Translations under genes and position numbers: made by a program
The notes under the pieces: model-generated
Database searches by the model: none
What the model was told of the DNA's origin: nothing
What the model saw: only the letters and a program-made list of their open reading frames with translations
Shown here: positions 1-10,606 of the stretch, one piece after another
How the letters are laid out: every line of letters begins with the position of its first letter
How positions within the stretch are numbered: the first letter of the stretch is position 1
Origin: Gnetum montanum
Lineage: Eukaryota > Streptophyta > Gnetopsida > Gnetales > Gnetaceae
Assembly: GCA_015680685.1 (NCBI GenBank)
Contig: MNCI01011152.1
Span: forward strand, 208,541 to 272,540
Direction: 5' to 3'
Length of the DNA stretch: 64,000 bases

Positions 1-1455
1 TATGTCAACTCTAATCAAGTGTGTGAACCCTAAGGGGTAAGTATGACCGGGTCCCAATATTTCCAACATGCAAGGATCCCAACCTTCCATTTATTAATTC
101 TAGCCATGCTCAACCATTTAGTTATGGGGGGTATCTTCCATTCTAACAACATAGAATTAATAAATGTTTTCTGTTTCTTTAATTTTTTAACTTTTTGTTT
201 TCCAATTTTTTACCTTTTAATTTATTATTTTATCTTTTTTTCTTTTTATCTTTTTATGAGTAATCTCATCTATGAATAAAACACTCATGTGGATCGTTGG
301 TTGAGCTGTGTTCTATGTTATTAAGTCTCAGGTGATCAATTATATGGACAATGAGCCCATTACACACACTCATCCATTCTACAAATAAGAGGATCTGTTC
401 GAGGGTACAGTGATATTCTTGACTATCTTAGAACTTAAAATTAATTTTGTGTTCATTGTACCCAGAATGAAGAAGGATGGACCAAGAGGGAATGATTAGG
501 GTTCGACATCAAGGGAACTTGCGGATTCTCTTTGGTGATGTCTGTGGGAGTTGTCATGCAATGTGGTTGTACTAAGATCCTTGTAGATTTAACAAAAAAT
601 GGGAGTAAGAGTAATCACAAGGGCACTCAAAAATCCAATGTTGTTCTAGGGAATCCCATTGGAAAGACATGCACCCATGCTTGATGGTTGGTGGCTTCTC
701 TGGATTCAGTATTCAAAAAAAGAGAAAAATAGAAAAGAAAAAGAAAAAGGAAGTGCCACAAAAAAAAATCACTCCTCCCTTGAAAAAAATACCAAGTGAT
801 CGTATGCCTTGTTGTTATGGCACTCTCATAGTTGCTCATCATGGGATGAAATAATGCAATGTCATTGATTAGAGGAATGGACTTGGTCCTGATCTTGAAA
901 CAAAGGGTTGATGACATGTTAATCATGCTTTACACGTAGGATTCATTATGCCCTGAGTTTGTTACCTCACGTCCCAATCTCTGCAATCCCTTCTCCGATT
1001 CATTCCATCTCGTTCTTCATGTATTTTTGACTCATGTCTTGTATAGAATTGAATTCATACCTCATCATGATGGTATCAACATGTGTGTGTTTTGTTGCAT
1101 CATTATAGATTACATTTAACCCTTCTAGTGCCTATGGACATCTTAAGGTGTGGTTACACAAGGGCATATAGGTTGGAACCTGCTTTGGGGAGGACCCACT
1201 TGCGTGACTTTTGTAATTTGCACATTATTGCACACCACCACATCATCTTATACCCTTCGAGTATTTCATTTCCAAATCTATTCTTTCCTTTGTCATTACT
1301 TTATCAAATGTTTCTCAAAACCAGGTCCGACATTAAACTTTTAGGGCAACTTTCTTGAAAAACTTTCTAACTCTAAAATCACACTAAGTAAAGAATGCAA
1401 TATTTATTAAAGGCAATGAGTAAGGTATAAAATCATTGAACGTTTTCAATAACCT

Positions 1456-1488
1456 TACTAATGATTGATCCTTGTGTGATTATAGATG
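1456..1488 (+). promoter_or_regulatory. Putative splice branch point and 3' splice site before the third ORF (A)
   Basis: TACTAAT at 1456-1462 is followed by a T-rich stretch and TATAG ending at 1485, directly before the ATG at 1486. The arrangement is shared with the minus-strand copies near 4266-4298 and 41312-41345 and, in a diverged form, 61783-61816. TACTAAT fits the plant branch-point consensus CTRAY, and the distance of about 23 bases to AG is normal. Splicing itself is inferred. Confidence 0.4.
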
Positions 1489-1563
1489 GCTCCTAAAAGA
1501 CTCAAGGTTCAACCGAACGACCTGGGGGAGGTAGAGGCAAAGGACCTCATGCAGAGCATGTAG
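1486..1563 (+). pseudogene. Third ORF (post-pol, env-position) remnant of element A
   Basis: An ATG at 1486 opens a 25-codon frame beginning MAPKRLKVQ and closed by TAG at 1561. The same MAPK-like start occurs on the minus strand at 4268 (element B) and 41314 (remnant O), with a variant at 61785 (element K), always downstream of pol in the element's own direction. Athila-group elements are known to carry an extra ORF in this position, often described as env-like; I see no signal peptide or membrane segment here and cannot assign a function. Frames further on (1592-1792) probably continue the same ancestral protein after frameshifts. The start is chosen because the ATG is conserved between copies and is preceded by a conserved acceptor-like motif. 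Confidence 0.5.
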
Positions 1564-2067
1564 AGAAGAAGGCCATCATTCAGCATCCATCATGAAACTC
1601 CTATTACTGCATAATCTATCCAAGCAAAGGGAGGAGAGGTTAGGGCCCGAGCCTATAAAGAGGAACGATGGCTATTTGCGCCATGGCATGTTAAGGCCAA
1701 TCAAGTGTTCCCGCAGCTACCATGTCCATGAAAAGTTTCGACTTCATCAAACATTGGAACATCAGCATGGACGACTCATAATCCTCAAATAGAAGAGGAG
1801 AAATGTCATGTGCTTCTTCAATGGTATCAATCTCAGAAGCCTGATGCACAGGACAAAGGGAAGGCACCCATGGAGGAGCCACCACTATCGGGACCCCTAT
1901 GAGTTCCACAAGTTTTGTCTTTTGTGTCTATGTCCAAATTTTGTTTAATTCTCCACTGCGGCATGAATAAATTTCTAGTCAGTCCATAATCCCATACCTA
2001 TCCACTATGTATTTAATTGAGCTTGTTCCTCACTTTCTTTGACTCAAGGATGAGTTTTTACTCAGTC

Positions 2068-2076
2068 GTGGGGGTA
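2068..2076 (+). promoter_or_regulatory. Polypurine tract of element A
   Basis: The purine-rich GTGGGGGTA lies immediately before the LTR start. The equivalent in element K reads GAGGGTA before TGATGA on the minus strand (61306-61312), so this is the plus-strand priming site for reverse transcription. Confidence 0.6.
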
Positions 2077-2947
2077 TGATGAAGTGTCATCCAGTTAATG
2101 CATTGACTTGGCCATGTATACGGGGTAGCATATATGAGGCCACATTGATGCGGGCCCGTCAACGTGGCCCCGTTTACGCAGCCGCCTATCCCGGCCTCTA
2201 AATAAGAGGGCCTTTCATCTCATTTAGGCATCTTTTTGTCAATTGTAGCTAGACTCTTGTAGTTTGATTTCATAGGAGTTAGATTATTTTCCCAGTGCAT
2301 GCCCGCAGTGTTATGCTTGTAATTGTACATCACCTTTATTCGAGTGTGACGTACTTGGATGTGCACATGACTGGAAATAAAGATCGAGATTACTTCATCA
2401 TTGTAGCATTCACTTAGTTTTAATTGTTTAATTATTATTATTAATTGTTATTGTTATTTATTGTTTTCTTAGTTAATATTTCTTTATCATCATTTACTAT
2501 TCCTATTGTTAAATGTGGAATGAGTACGACTTAATCACTAGCATTTACGTGTGACTACTTGGTAACCCAGCAGCGTACCTGGGATCTACACTTGGTAACC
2601 CCAGTAGTAGTCATGCATGAGGTCCAAGATGTTATGGATGATTAAGGAACAGATGCTCATCGCACTTAGGTTAGCTTAGACTTCATTTCCTATTACTCAT
2701 TAGTTTAATCAAGATTATTTTCCATTGTCTCTAGGAGTAGCACTAATTTAGGATCACATCATACGCCTCACTCTAGACTAAACCATACGTGACAAAGCAA
2801 ATACTAGTCCAGGTGGGAAGGCAACGAGCTACGATCAACGTGTAACTATCTAGATACCATAACTAGCCTGTCTGCAGAGTTCGACTAGATTGTGCGTGAA
2901 CGCTTGTATTCATATGGTTGAGCGTAGGGGTACCTCGTCGCTCATCA
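2077..2947 (+). repeat. 3' LTR of Athila-like element A (subfamily 1)
   Basis: The 871-bp LTR starts TGATGA and ends TCATCA, giving a perfect 6-bp terminal inverted repeat shared by most Athila-like LTRs in the window. A TATA-like TCTAAATAA is at 2197-2205 and AATAAA at 2376-2381. The R/U5 part is closely related to the LTR at 39257-40096: both contain the TTATTCGAGTGTGACGTACTTGG segment in two overlapping blocks. The right end is followed by CCTCA rather than a PBS, as expected for a 3' LTR. No matching 5-bp duplication can be tested because the 5' LTR is outside the window. Confidence 0.85.
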
Positions 2948-4268
2948 CCTCACCTTCCTCCAAGTTCACCAAGAAGGTCGTGGCGTTTCCACAAATTTTT
3001 GGGAGTGGTTGCTATTCTGTGAGAGATACCATGACCTCTCTAGCACTAAGATTTGACCTTGCAAATAATTGCATTCTTTGGGCTAAGAAAATAGATCCAC
3101 CTCCACCCATCAAGCTGATTATTTAGGCCACCTCATTTAGGTGACTCATTACTAGTTTATACATAGATGGATCCCCACCACTCGTGCCTGCTCATTGCTC
3201 TTGTTCACTTAAGAGCCATTCTTGGTACTTATGCAACCATTGGGCTATTGCAATGATGTCCAACATAGTTGTTTAAATGGCAAGTGGAGGTGGTCATTGC
3301 TACTTCTCTTCTTGAATGGTAGTCGTAGATGTTTTATCTTTCATCATTTTTTCCTAATTAGCAGCTAAGGCATGCCTGATAGCATCATTCATATAATAGA
3401 CTATTCCTCCCCTCTAACAAAGTTTTCTAATGAGACATGAGAAGGGAAGTGCCTTCCTTCCATGTTCATTTTCTTTAAATCGTTTCTCCATCTCTAGATA
3501 AATTAGTTATGGAAGGTTAATAGGGAATCTCCCACTTAGAGAGATGCATGCTCAAGTAAAAAAGGTAGTGATTTTTCTTGGCCTCATTGTGGGATTGAGG
3601 TGGAAGGCCATAATCTTGTAGTGAATCCTTTTTGCTAGTGTGAGTGCATCAAATTCCTTGCATTCAACACCATAGCATTGTTACATCCATTCTTTCTTGA
3701 TGTTATGGTTCACCTACATTGAAATCTCAACAAGCTTTGCTCCTATTTCTAGCAAACCAAGCACTTCAACAATGGCTTACACTGAGTAGGACACTGAGAT
3801 GTCCTTAATTTTTACAGTGGATTTGGGTTGCCTATTATTCTAGAATAAAAATGTCTCTCCCATGTACCACTCCCAAGTGGAAGTAATGATTGGCCACATG
3901 GAAGAGATCTTCAGTTAGTCTTGTATTTCTCTTTGTGCTTACTCTAAGAAAGGGCCAACGTTTAACTCCTAGAGCATCATTTTTTGGACCTCTCTTTATT
4001 TGATTTGATTTAGGCAAGCTTTTGTCAAGGTCACCACAAGATGTTCTTCTTGAGTTGGTGCATCATCCTTGCAGGAGTGTTCTGTTGCTGCTAATGGTTC
4101 TGAAATTTGTTGAATAGACTCCACCTCAATCTCTTCCCTAAGAGGGCCTATGGCATGGATTGCAAGTAGTTCTTCTTGGACCTATTCTTGGTCCCTTCCC
4201 ATTCTATGTTGTTTCTTCCTTTGTTGAGATGGTTCTACTTTCTATGTTTACTTCCCTTTTGGTGCCAT
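2948..4268 (-). pseudogene. Third ORF region of Athila-like element B
   Basis: Read on the minus strand, a MAPKGK start at 4268 is followed within six codons by a stop. The longest open piece is 4017-3835 (60 aa, rich in Lys/Arg). It occupies the same post-pol position as the third ORF of A. The minus reading from 3130 to 2948 shows further protein-like text (LAQRMQLFARSNLS), suggesting the ancestral protein ran on to where element A's LTR now cuts it. No known domain, signal peptide or membrane helix is recognised. Frameshifts and stops show it is dead. Confidence 0.45.
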
Positions 4269-4298
4269 CTGTGGTCACAACACATCCATGGATTAGTA
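4266..4298 (-). promoter_or_regulatory. Putative branch point and 3' splice site before the third ORF (B)
   Basis: On the minus strand TACTAAT (plus-strand ATTAGTA 4292-4298) is followed by ACCACAG directly before the ATG at 4268. It has the same layout as the acceptor-like motif of element A. Confidence 0.4.
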
Positions 4299-6596
4299 GA
4301 TACAATGTGTAACTTTAAATTTTTGAATACCTTCTCTTGTTAGTCAGTTACACTTTGGCTAAGGTTGGACCATGGTAGATTGATTATTTTATTAATTATT
4401 TATTAATTTTTAAATTGTAAATGTCACCAAATCTTATTAGAAAGGTTTAACTCATAATTTGGTGTTTAATAGTTGATTTCTTAGTTAAACCTTTGTGGGA
4501 GTTAGAAAAATGGTAAAACATTTTTTGTCAAAAATGGCACATTTGTGGCCCTCATGATGAAAAGCTCACCTTCAGTAGTTGCAAGGTTGAAGAATGGAGT
4601 GATTTGGATAAACAATTAGGGCTCTGGAAGGTTCTAGGCTTTGAAAATTTGAAAAACTTCCTTGGTGTTTGTGAGAAAATGTAAAAATTTCCAAGTGGAG
4701 TTGTGCATATATATATATATATAGAATTTTTTTGCTACATGGATAGGGCCCCACATACAAGGCCTCGTATACAAGTTTGCTCCATTGACGAGGCCCTGTA
4801 TATGGAGCCCGTAGGAAAAATTTTGAAATTTGAATATCTTAAAAAATACAAGGAATTTTTTAATGAATTTGGGGTTTGTGGAGTCCCAGAAAAGCCACGA
4901 ATATGAGAAAATCATTGAAGAGGATATTTGAAAGCTCAAAATTGAAAAATTTGACAAATAATGTATTTTTTGAATAGAATATGTAGAGTACATGCCTTAA
5001 TGTAGAATATGAATGTATGAAAGATTTTGATTGCAAGAATGCCTAAGAATAAGATGCTTAACAAATCCAACCAAGGGATATGCAAGTGGATCCTCCCCAT
5101 AGCAGGCACATGTCTTATTTACCCTTGCATAACCTCAGACTAAGGAGTTTGTGGATCCCATAAGTGATTAATGGGTGTTAAAAGTTAAGGACCGAAACCT
5201 ATAAGAGTCTACCTAAGAATGTAAGTATGTTAGACCAAGACACTGAATCAAGAACATGGACACTAGTAGTGAGATGAATTATGATCAACAGAGATGGATG
5301 ATGGAGAAGGTGGAATGGAATTTTGAACTAAGTTCATAAGAAGTCCCTTGTGGAGTTTTATGTTTAAAAATGACCTGAGAAGATTCATCCTTAGTTTAGA
5401 CCAAAGCCAACCTCCTTCAATGACTTTATATCATCACTTCAACACCAATCCACCTCCTCAAGACACAAGAGTACATCCACAGAATAACCACCATTCCATA
5501 AAGAGAAGAAAAGAGAAGTAGGAAGTGAGAGAGGGCCTTAGTTAGAGGGGACCTTTACGCATGAATAATAGGTCTTTCTAGTCCCATAACTAGTGCTTGT
5601 AGATTGTTTAGTTGTTTAAGGGGTGTGGTCTAAATTTCCATCATGACATTTTTTTCTTTTGTTTCTCTCTTTGGATGGGAACCACACCATGAAAATACTT
5701 TATTTGACTTCCTGTTATTGGTCATCATGAAACAATAAGAAGTCTATGGAAATACTAAAGCACCAAGTAAGTAGAAGAGTACAAAAAGTATTGAATCCCC
5801 TTGAAGTCACACCCTATACAAACCTTTGAATCCTTCCTAATTTTAGAAACTACCAAGGTCACCAATGTATTAAAAGTTTATTTAATGATAGGGACATCAA
5901 ACTTCCAAAACAAGAAAAACTATAGAGTTTGTGAATGGATGGATGTTGTTGACTCATTACCTGTTTCATGAAAAATAAACCATGACTTAGTCATAGGTAC
6001 AAAAATTTAAAAATAGAAACTAGACATTAGTAAACAAAGCATTAAGCATAAACCACCATTAGTAGCAACTACAACACCGCTGTGTCTTGTTGGCACAAAG
6101 CACTTTTATTACAAAAATTTTGGAAATCACACTAAATAAAAACAAAGTAAAATATATAAGAAAGTATAAAATATTCAAGAAATATTTAAATGTACTAATA
6201 ATGGTGTAAAACAAAAAATGGTGTAAAAATATGAAAAATTTTGAACATCAAAAAGGTGTAAAATAAATAAGTTGTAAAATCAAAAATGTGAAAAACAAAA
6301 AATAGAAAAACTGAGCCATATTGATGATTAGCATGGATGGCCATCTCCCCCATGACTAAGTTGCAAGAAGGAGATTCAAAAATTGAGCATGGTTGTCCAT
6401 CCATTGAGGTATTTTTTGCACTGTCTTACTTGGGCTCATGGAAAGGCTTTACTTATTAGATGTTGACCAACTACTTTTTAAGTGGCCTCTTAGGTTTGTA
6501 GATTAACATGGCCCCAAAGAAAAAGGTTTTGTCAATAATATAAGGTCCCTTCCACAACATTTGAAACTTTTTTTTCTAGGGTACATGTGTGGGCTT
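4272..6596 (-). mobile_element. Element B, noncoding region between pol and third ORF
   Basis: This stretch holds no convincing protein. It aligns by eye with the interior of element K: the block around 5060-5130 matches 62270-62330, 5460-5700 matches 62620-62870, and 6330-6370 matches 63400-63430. That colinearity identifies it as a family-specific long spacer between pol and the third ORF in minus-strand orientation. It includes a short (TA)n tract at 4708-4722 and a GC-richer patch at 4745-4810. AT-rich low-complexity runs occupy 6100-6310. Confidence 0.6.
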
Positions 6597-7500
6597 CTAG
6601 CAAAAATCCTTATCTCTAGGTTGAAATTTTACTTTCCATATTCTAAGGTCATGACATTGCTTGTTGAATGCTTTGTGAAATTCATTCAAAGATAGGACCA
6701 CTAATCGATTTTCTTCTAGCACATTCAAGTTGATGAATCTTTCTTTTTGTGCTAGACTTAGGTCAAGATTCAAATCATAGGTTGTTAAGAGTGTATGGAG
6801 CTCTGATTGAATTGAGAGCATTGGAAGTTTTCCATACATCAGCTCGTAGGGAGAGTAGCCAATAGGGAGTTTCCATATTGAGTGGTAGGCCAAAAGGAAA
6901 TCATTGAGTTTTGTACTCTAGTCTTATCTATATTTGTTAATAATTTTTGTTAGAATCTTTGTAATCTCCTTATTAGTTACCTTTGCTTGACCATTGTCTT
7001 AGGGGTGATAGGGTGTTGTTAATTTATGTTTGATCCCCAAGCATTGCATAAGTTTTCAAAAAGTGGAACCTTTAAAATGAGTTCCATTGTCAGAAAATAG
7101 TGCATGTGGCAACCCACACCTATTTACAACATTTTTTTGTACAAATGTAGCAACAGTGGACAATGTATAATCAATGACAACTGCTACTTCTACCCATTTA
7201 GTGCAATAGTCAACTACTATGATGATGTATTCCTTTCCATTGGACATGGGTGTGATGGGACCCATGAAGTCTATGCCCCATATTGCAAAGGGCTCCGATG
7301 GTTGAATCCACTATTAAGGATCCTCCATTCGAGTATTCATCCCATCATCTCCTTGATAGCACTCATAGGATCAAACAAACTAGTGGGCATCCCTAAAGAT
7401 TGTAGGCCAATTATATCTTGCCATCAGGATTTTGATGGTCATGCATCTCTCAGCATAGTGGCCTCCACAGGGGCTTTCATGGGCATCCTAGAGAATGCAC
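6597..7500 (-). pseudogene. Integrase remnant of element B
   Basis: The minus-strand frames cover most of a Ty3/gypsy integrase. Residues resembling the HHCC zinc finger lie around 7490-7330 (DAHESPCGGHY, then YNWPTIFRDAH, with SYEC where CxxC is expected). The catalytic core follows at 7265-7056, with GPITPMSNGKEYIIIVVDY, KWVE and LFSDNGTHFKG. The C-terminal part at 6893-6597 contains PIGYSPYELMYGKLP and a VKFQPRDK basic tail. Several in-frame stops separate the pieces. The protein would have inserted cDNA into the host genome; this copy is inactive. Text is close to the integrases of C and G, so the three are one family. Confidence 0.85.
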
Positions 7501-7820
7501 AGTTGATCCATATTAGGGACACACCAACAAACCAGGCCATCAGCACACACCTTATAAAGGTATCTATTGATTTTTATAAAGTACTTAGCCTAATGAAGAA
7601 ATTGTTGTTTCTTCCTAAAGTCCAAATTTTGTGGCAACTCTTGAGTGAGAAAGTAAGTGAGAATGTCATCATACCATTTTGGTTTAGTGGGCACTTGATC
7701 ATTTATTACTCCTATAAAGAGAATTTTTTCTAGAAATTGATCAGAAAGCAGGCTCTCCTCCTCCTTGTTATCTCATCTTAACTAAGAGAGATGATCAATG
7801 ACCACATTCTTAGTTCCTTT

Positions 7821-8204
7821 TCAATCTATTATTGTGAGATTGAATTCTTGTAAGAACATCAGCCACCATATGATATGAGGGCTCATCGTTGACTTGTTCA
7901 TTAGGAAGCAGATGACACTATGATCTATGTGAACAAACACCTTATAGAAAAGCACATAGTGCCTAAACTTTTTGAGAGCATACACCACTATCATTAGTTT
8001 TTTCTTAGTTGTGGTGTAATTCAACTATGCATCCACAATGCTTCAGCTTGTGTAGTGGATGTAATATGGATGTTTCTTATCATCCAACTGCATAAGCATG
8101 GCTCCCAAGGGATAATTAGATGCATCTGTCATTATATGAAATGGTTTGGACTAGTCTAGTACCTATAGAATTAGACTTTCTATGAGTTTGTCCTTTAGCA
8201 TTAC
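7821..8204 (-). pseudogene. RT C-terminal edge and RNase H remnant of element B
   Basis: The minus frame 8024-7821 reads NYTTTKKKLMIVVYALKKFRHY...HIDHSVICFLMNK...LLQEF-like text, typical of the gypsy RNase H, which degrades the RNA strand of the RNA:DNA hybrid. Just upstream (about 8160-8030) KPFHIMTDASNYPLGAML marks the RT/RNase H junction. The RT palm and the protease are missing altogether: at about 8204 this text joins the C-terminal part of gag directly. Stops are present. Confidence 0.75.
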
Positions 8205-8797
8205 AAGTGTTGCTCATATGGTTGAGGTGGACCTCCACTTGGATAGTACATTGTTGTTGCTAGTGGAACTCCCTTGGATTGCCCTAAGGATAAGGTAACC
8301 TTCTGGGTGCTTGCCTTCTTGCTAGTCATGGATTTAAAGCATACATCCCAAACTCTTGTAAGTATCACATGATGGAACAACATCCCTTAGGATGTTCTTA
8401 TTAGCAAATGTCACACCCACCATCATCATCAAAGTTTATCTCCACAACTTCTTCTACTACAGTAGCTACAATCACTATTCTGCTCTTTGGATTCTTTAGC
8501 AATCTTCATAGCAGTTTGGAATTTTTCATCTTAAAAGTCCCATAGTTTACCAACCTTTGCCAAAATCTCAAAAATATATTTTTGGATGGGCAAGGTTTTT
8601 TTATTCACCACCTCATTGAATGGTGACTCCTCCTCATCACAGAATCAAACCTCCCTTTTCCTAATGGAAGGTTCTCTATTAAATTCTTATGCACTTTCCC
8701 TATTTTGCAACTCACCTTCTTCTTTTGCTACCTACTCTATCAACCTTTGTATCTAATGAGCTCTTAGTTCAAATAGTCTCCCTTGGGCATAAACCCC
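8201..8797 (-). pseudogene. Gag 3' part of element B (left of nested T1)
   Basis: The minus strand shows the end of gag: a zinc-knuckle relic CDIC..EHPKGCC near 8425-8380 (two stops between CDIC and EH), then MYALNP, then a Gln/Pro/Tyr-rich tail ending YYPSGGPPQPYEQ near 8210. The same motifs in the same order occur in C (36130-36350) and G (44965-45180). The sequence is interrupted at 8798-8802 by the T1 target site and resumes at 22463. CCTTGGGCATAAACCCCAAGAG continues across the nested element into GTTCTTCTAG, as in C near 35700-35740 in reverse complement. Confidence 0.75.
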
Positions 8798-8802
8798 AAG
8801 AG
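8798..8802. repeat. Target site duplication AAGAG, left copy (T1)
   Basis: AAGAG abuts the LTR start TGTGATGA. The identical pentamer lies at 22458-22462 after the other LTR end. Confidence 0.85.
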
Positions 8803-10538
8803 TGTGATGATTGAAAAAGTTAATGACTAGAACACCGAGGGGTTTGTGGGTGCACAACCTCAACCCTACCTCTGTGTTAGGGCCTTTACTAGGAAATGAA
8901 GGCAACGTGCCCTAGATGGTCTTGCCGATTGAATAGGAACTTCATCAGCTATAATCAAGGTATCAAGTGCAACTAGGGCGTGGCATGGTTAGCCAAAAAT
9001 GCGAGGACTAATGATGTTCTTAGTAGTATTAAGGCTAACTAGACTTGAGCATAGCAAGGTCTCTCGGCACAAGAATGGTGGTGCAAGTGTGCAAAAAACA
9101 TGTAAAATAATGAAAAAGTATGAATGTAGTACTGAATGTCAAAAAAATCCTTAAAGTGTAATAATGAAAATGCTTAGAATGCAACAGAGTTTGAGAGAAA
9201 GAAAGGATGATACCACTTCAAATAGGGAGTTTAGCAATTACAAATGAGTTTTGCAGAGGTATGTGGTATACAGACAAGCACAGTAGTAGTGTAGCCAAAG
9301 TCTTTAAGGTGTCATAGGATGAAGACTGATGTCTACTGCAAGGTAAATGCCTACTCGATTGGTTGTTGTGATGTCTTATAGGCTTGCAATGTGCTGCAAT
9401 GCTAAGTGGGGTGCAAAGGTGTTGCCAAGGTGCTGATATGCTTCGGTGTATAGGGTGCTCAAAGTGCCTCGGGTGCCAAGTGGTGCTCTAAGATGCTAAC
9501 TACTACTTGGATTTGCTATCCAAATGCTTCAAATTCCCACTACTAGAATGAATTTCCAATCTACTAAAGTGTGGAATGCATGGGTATTTATAGGCTTAGG
9601 ATTAGCATAAAGTGTGGATCATGTGCCGCATGGCAAAGGGATAGGTGGGGCTACACTGAACCTTGCTATGCTCCCATTAGAGCAACTGGTGTTATGCTAT
9701 GATACACTCCACTAGACCCTGAGAGACTACCATACTGGCTATGCTACTAATATTTCATGTGCCAAGACTATAATATACTTGCAAATAGTCCAAAATAGTG
9801 CAATTTAGAGGCTATGCTTCAGGACTACGTTCTCCCCTCTCTCAAGTGGGATCAAGCATAGGTATAATATTGGGACATAGACGGGGTACGAAAAGAGTGC
9901 AAGTTGCTAATCCTACTTGCTAGAGGAGTGCTAGAGCTAAAATGAAGGCCTGTGCTGAGCTTTGGAAGCTTTTGGAGGTAGTTTCTTGTTGCTACATTGG
10001 CTACGCTCTAGAGCATAGCACAACAGTTAGGCAATTCTTACAAAAAATAAAGTCCAGTGCTAATACATTAGAGAGCATAGTAGGATGGGATAGAGTGTAG
10101 CATAGACACTTAGAAAAATTTGGCAAAAATTGTAGTCCTTGTTCTTGCTATGCTAGCTATGCTCGAGAGCATTGCAAGAGGGGTAGCTTCAAGAGTTAGA
10201 TTTGCCAAATGCTTTTTCCATGTTGAACTAGCTTGGCAACTTCTAGCTTAATACTAATGCAAACTAGCCACTTAAGTGTTGCTATGCTTGCTATGCTAGA
10301 GAGCGTAGCAAGAGGGATGTGAGTGTAGCAAGACACTTAGATAAAATTTCTACAACTGCTATTAACACTTAGAAAATTTTGCAGATCTGGTTGTGTGTTG
10401 CATGCTATACTGGCTGTGCTCTAGAGTGTAGCCCCAGCAGTGGGATCATGGGCCAAACACTTAGAAAATTTTACCTTATGTTAATACTTAGGCAAATTTG
10501 CCATTGTAGTGCTATTACCCAAATTTGGTGGTGTTTCA
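8803..10538 (-). repeat. 3' LTR of T1 (left copy)
   Basis: The 1736-bp LTR is bounded on the plus strand by TGTGATGA at 8803 and GTGTTTCA at 10538; in element sense it begins TGAAACACC and ends TCATCACA. It aligns with 16344-17568 plus 22004-22457, the other LTR. It contains many short GCTATGCT/GAGCATAGC-type inverted motifs (for example 9960-10340), which give it strong potential to fold. Promoter elements are not clear. Confidence 0.85.
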
Positions 10539-10606
10539 CTGGCCCCTCTTTGTCGATGTTTAGAGGAGTGGCTTGAGAGACATCGACAAAGAACCCGAAA
10601 CACCAC
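10528..10606. other. Compound inverted repeat at the T1 3' LTR boundary
   Basis: Two nested stems can be read: GTGGTGTTTC (10528-10537) pairs with GAAACACCAC (10597-10606), and CTTTGTCGATGT (10548-10559) pairs exactly with ACATCGACAAAG (10580-10591). The hairpin spans the last bases of the LTR and the polypurine tract, so it may be part of the 3' end signal or a scar. Confidence 0.7.
10539..10555 (-). promoter_or_regulatory. Polypurine tract of T1
   Basis: On the minus strand CAAAGAGGGGCCAG directly precedes the 3' LTR start TGAAACACC. This is the expected plus-strand primer site and fixes T1 in minus orientation, in agreement with its pol. Confidence 0.6.

Larger units (their letters stand above)
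1..2076 (+). mobile_element. Athila-like element A, 3' internal region (truncated by window start)
   Basis: This is the post-pol part of a plus-strand Athila-like element whose 5' half lies outside the window. Support comes from its order (third-ORF start at 1486, purine-rich tract 2068-2076, then a plus LTR) and from similarity to the same region of other copies: the stretch around 115-150 matches, in reverse complement, the segment near 6340-6360 in B and 63407-63422 in K. No protein domain is visible before 1486; only short open frames interrupted by stops are present, and A/T-rich homopolymer runs (165-260, 714-790) dominate. It presumably inserted into the 3' part of the opposite-strand element B, whose sequence starts at 2948. 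The assignment of orientation is firm because the LTR content and PPT agree. Confidence 0.7.

Noticed and set aside
2077-2947. A solo LTR
   Set aside because: A polypurine tract and 3' internal sequence precede it and the flanks show no 5-bp duplication, so it is the 3' LTR of a larger element.
7104-7733. A 209-codon plus-strand open frame, one of the longest in the window
   Set aside because: It lies antisense to clear integrase text of element B and has no protein-family resemblance; it is a shadow frame.
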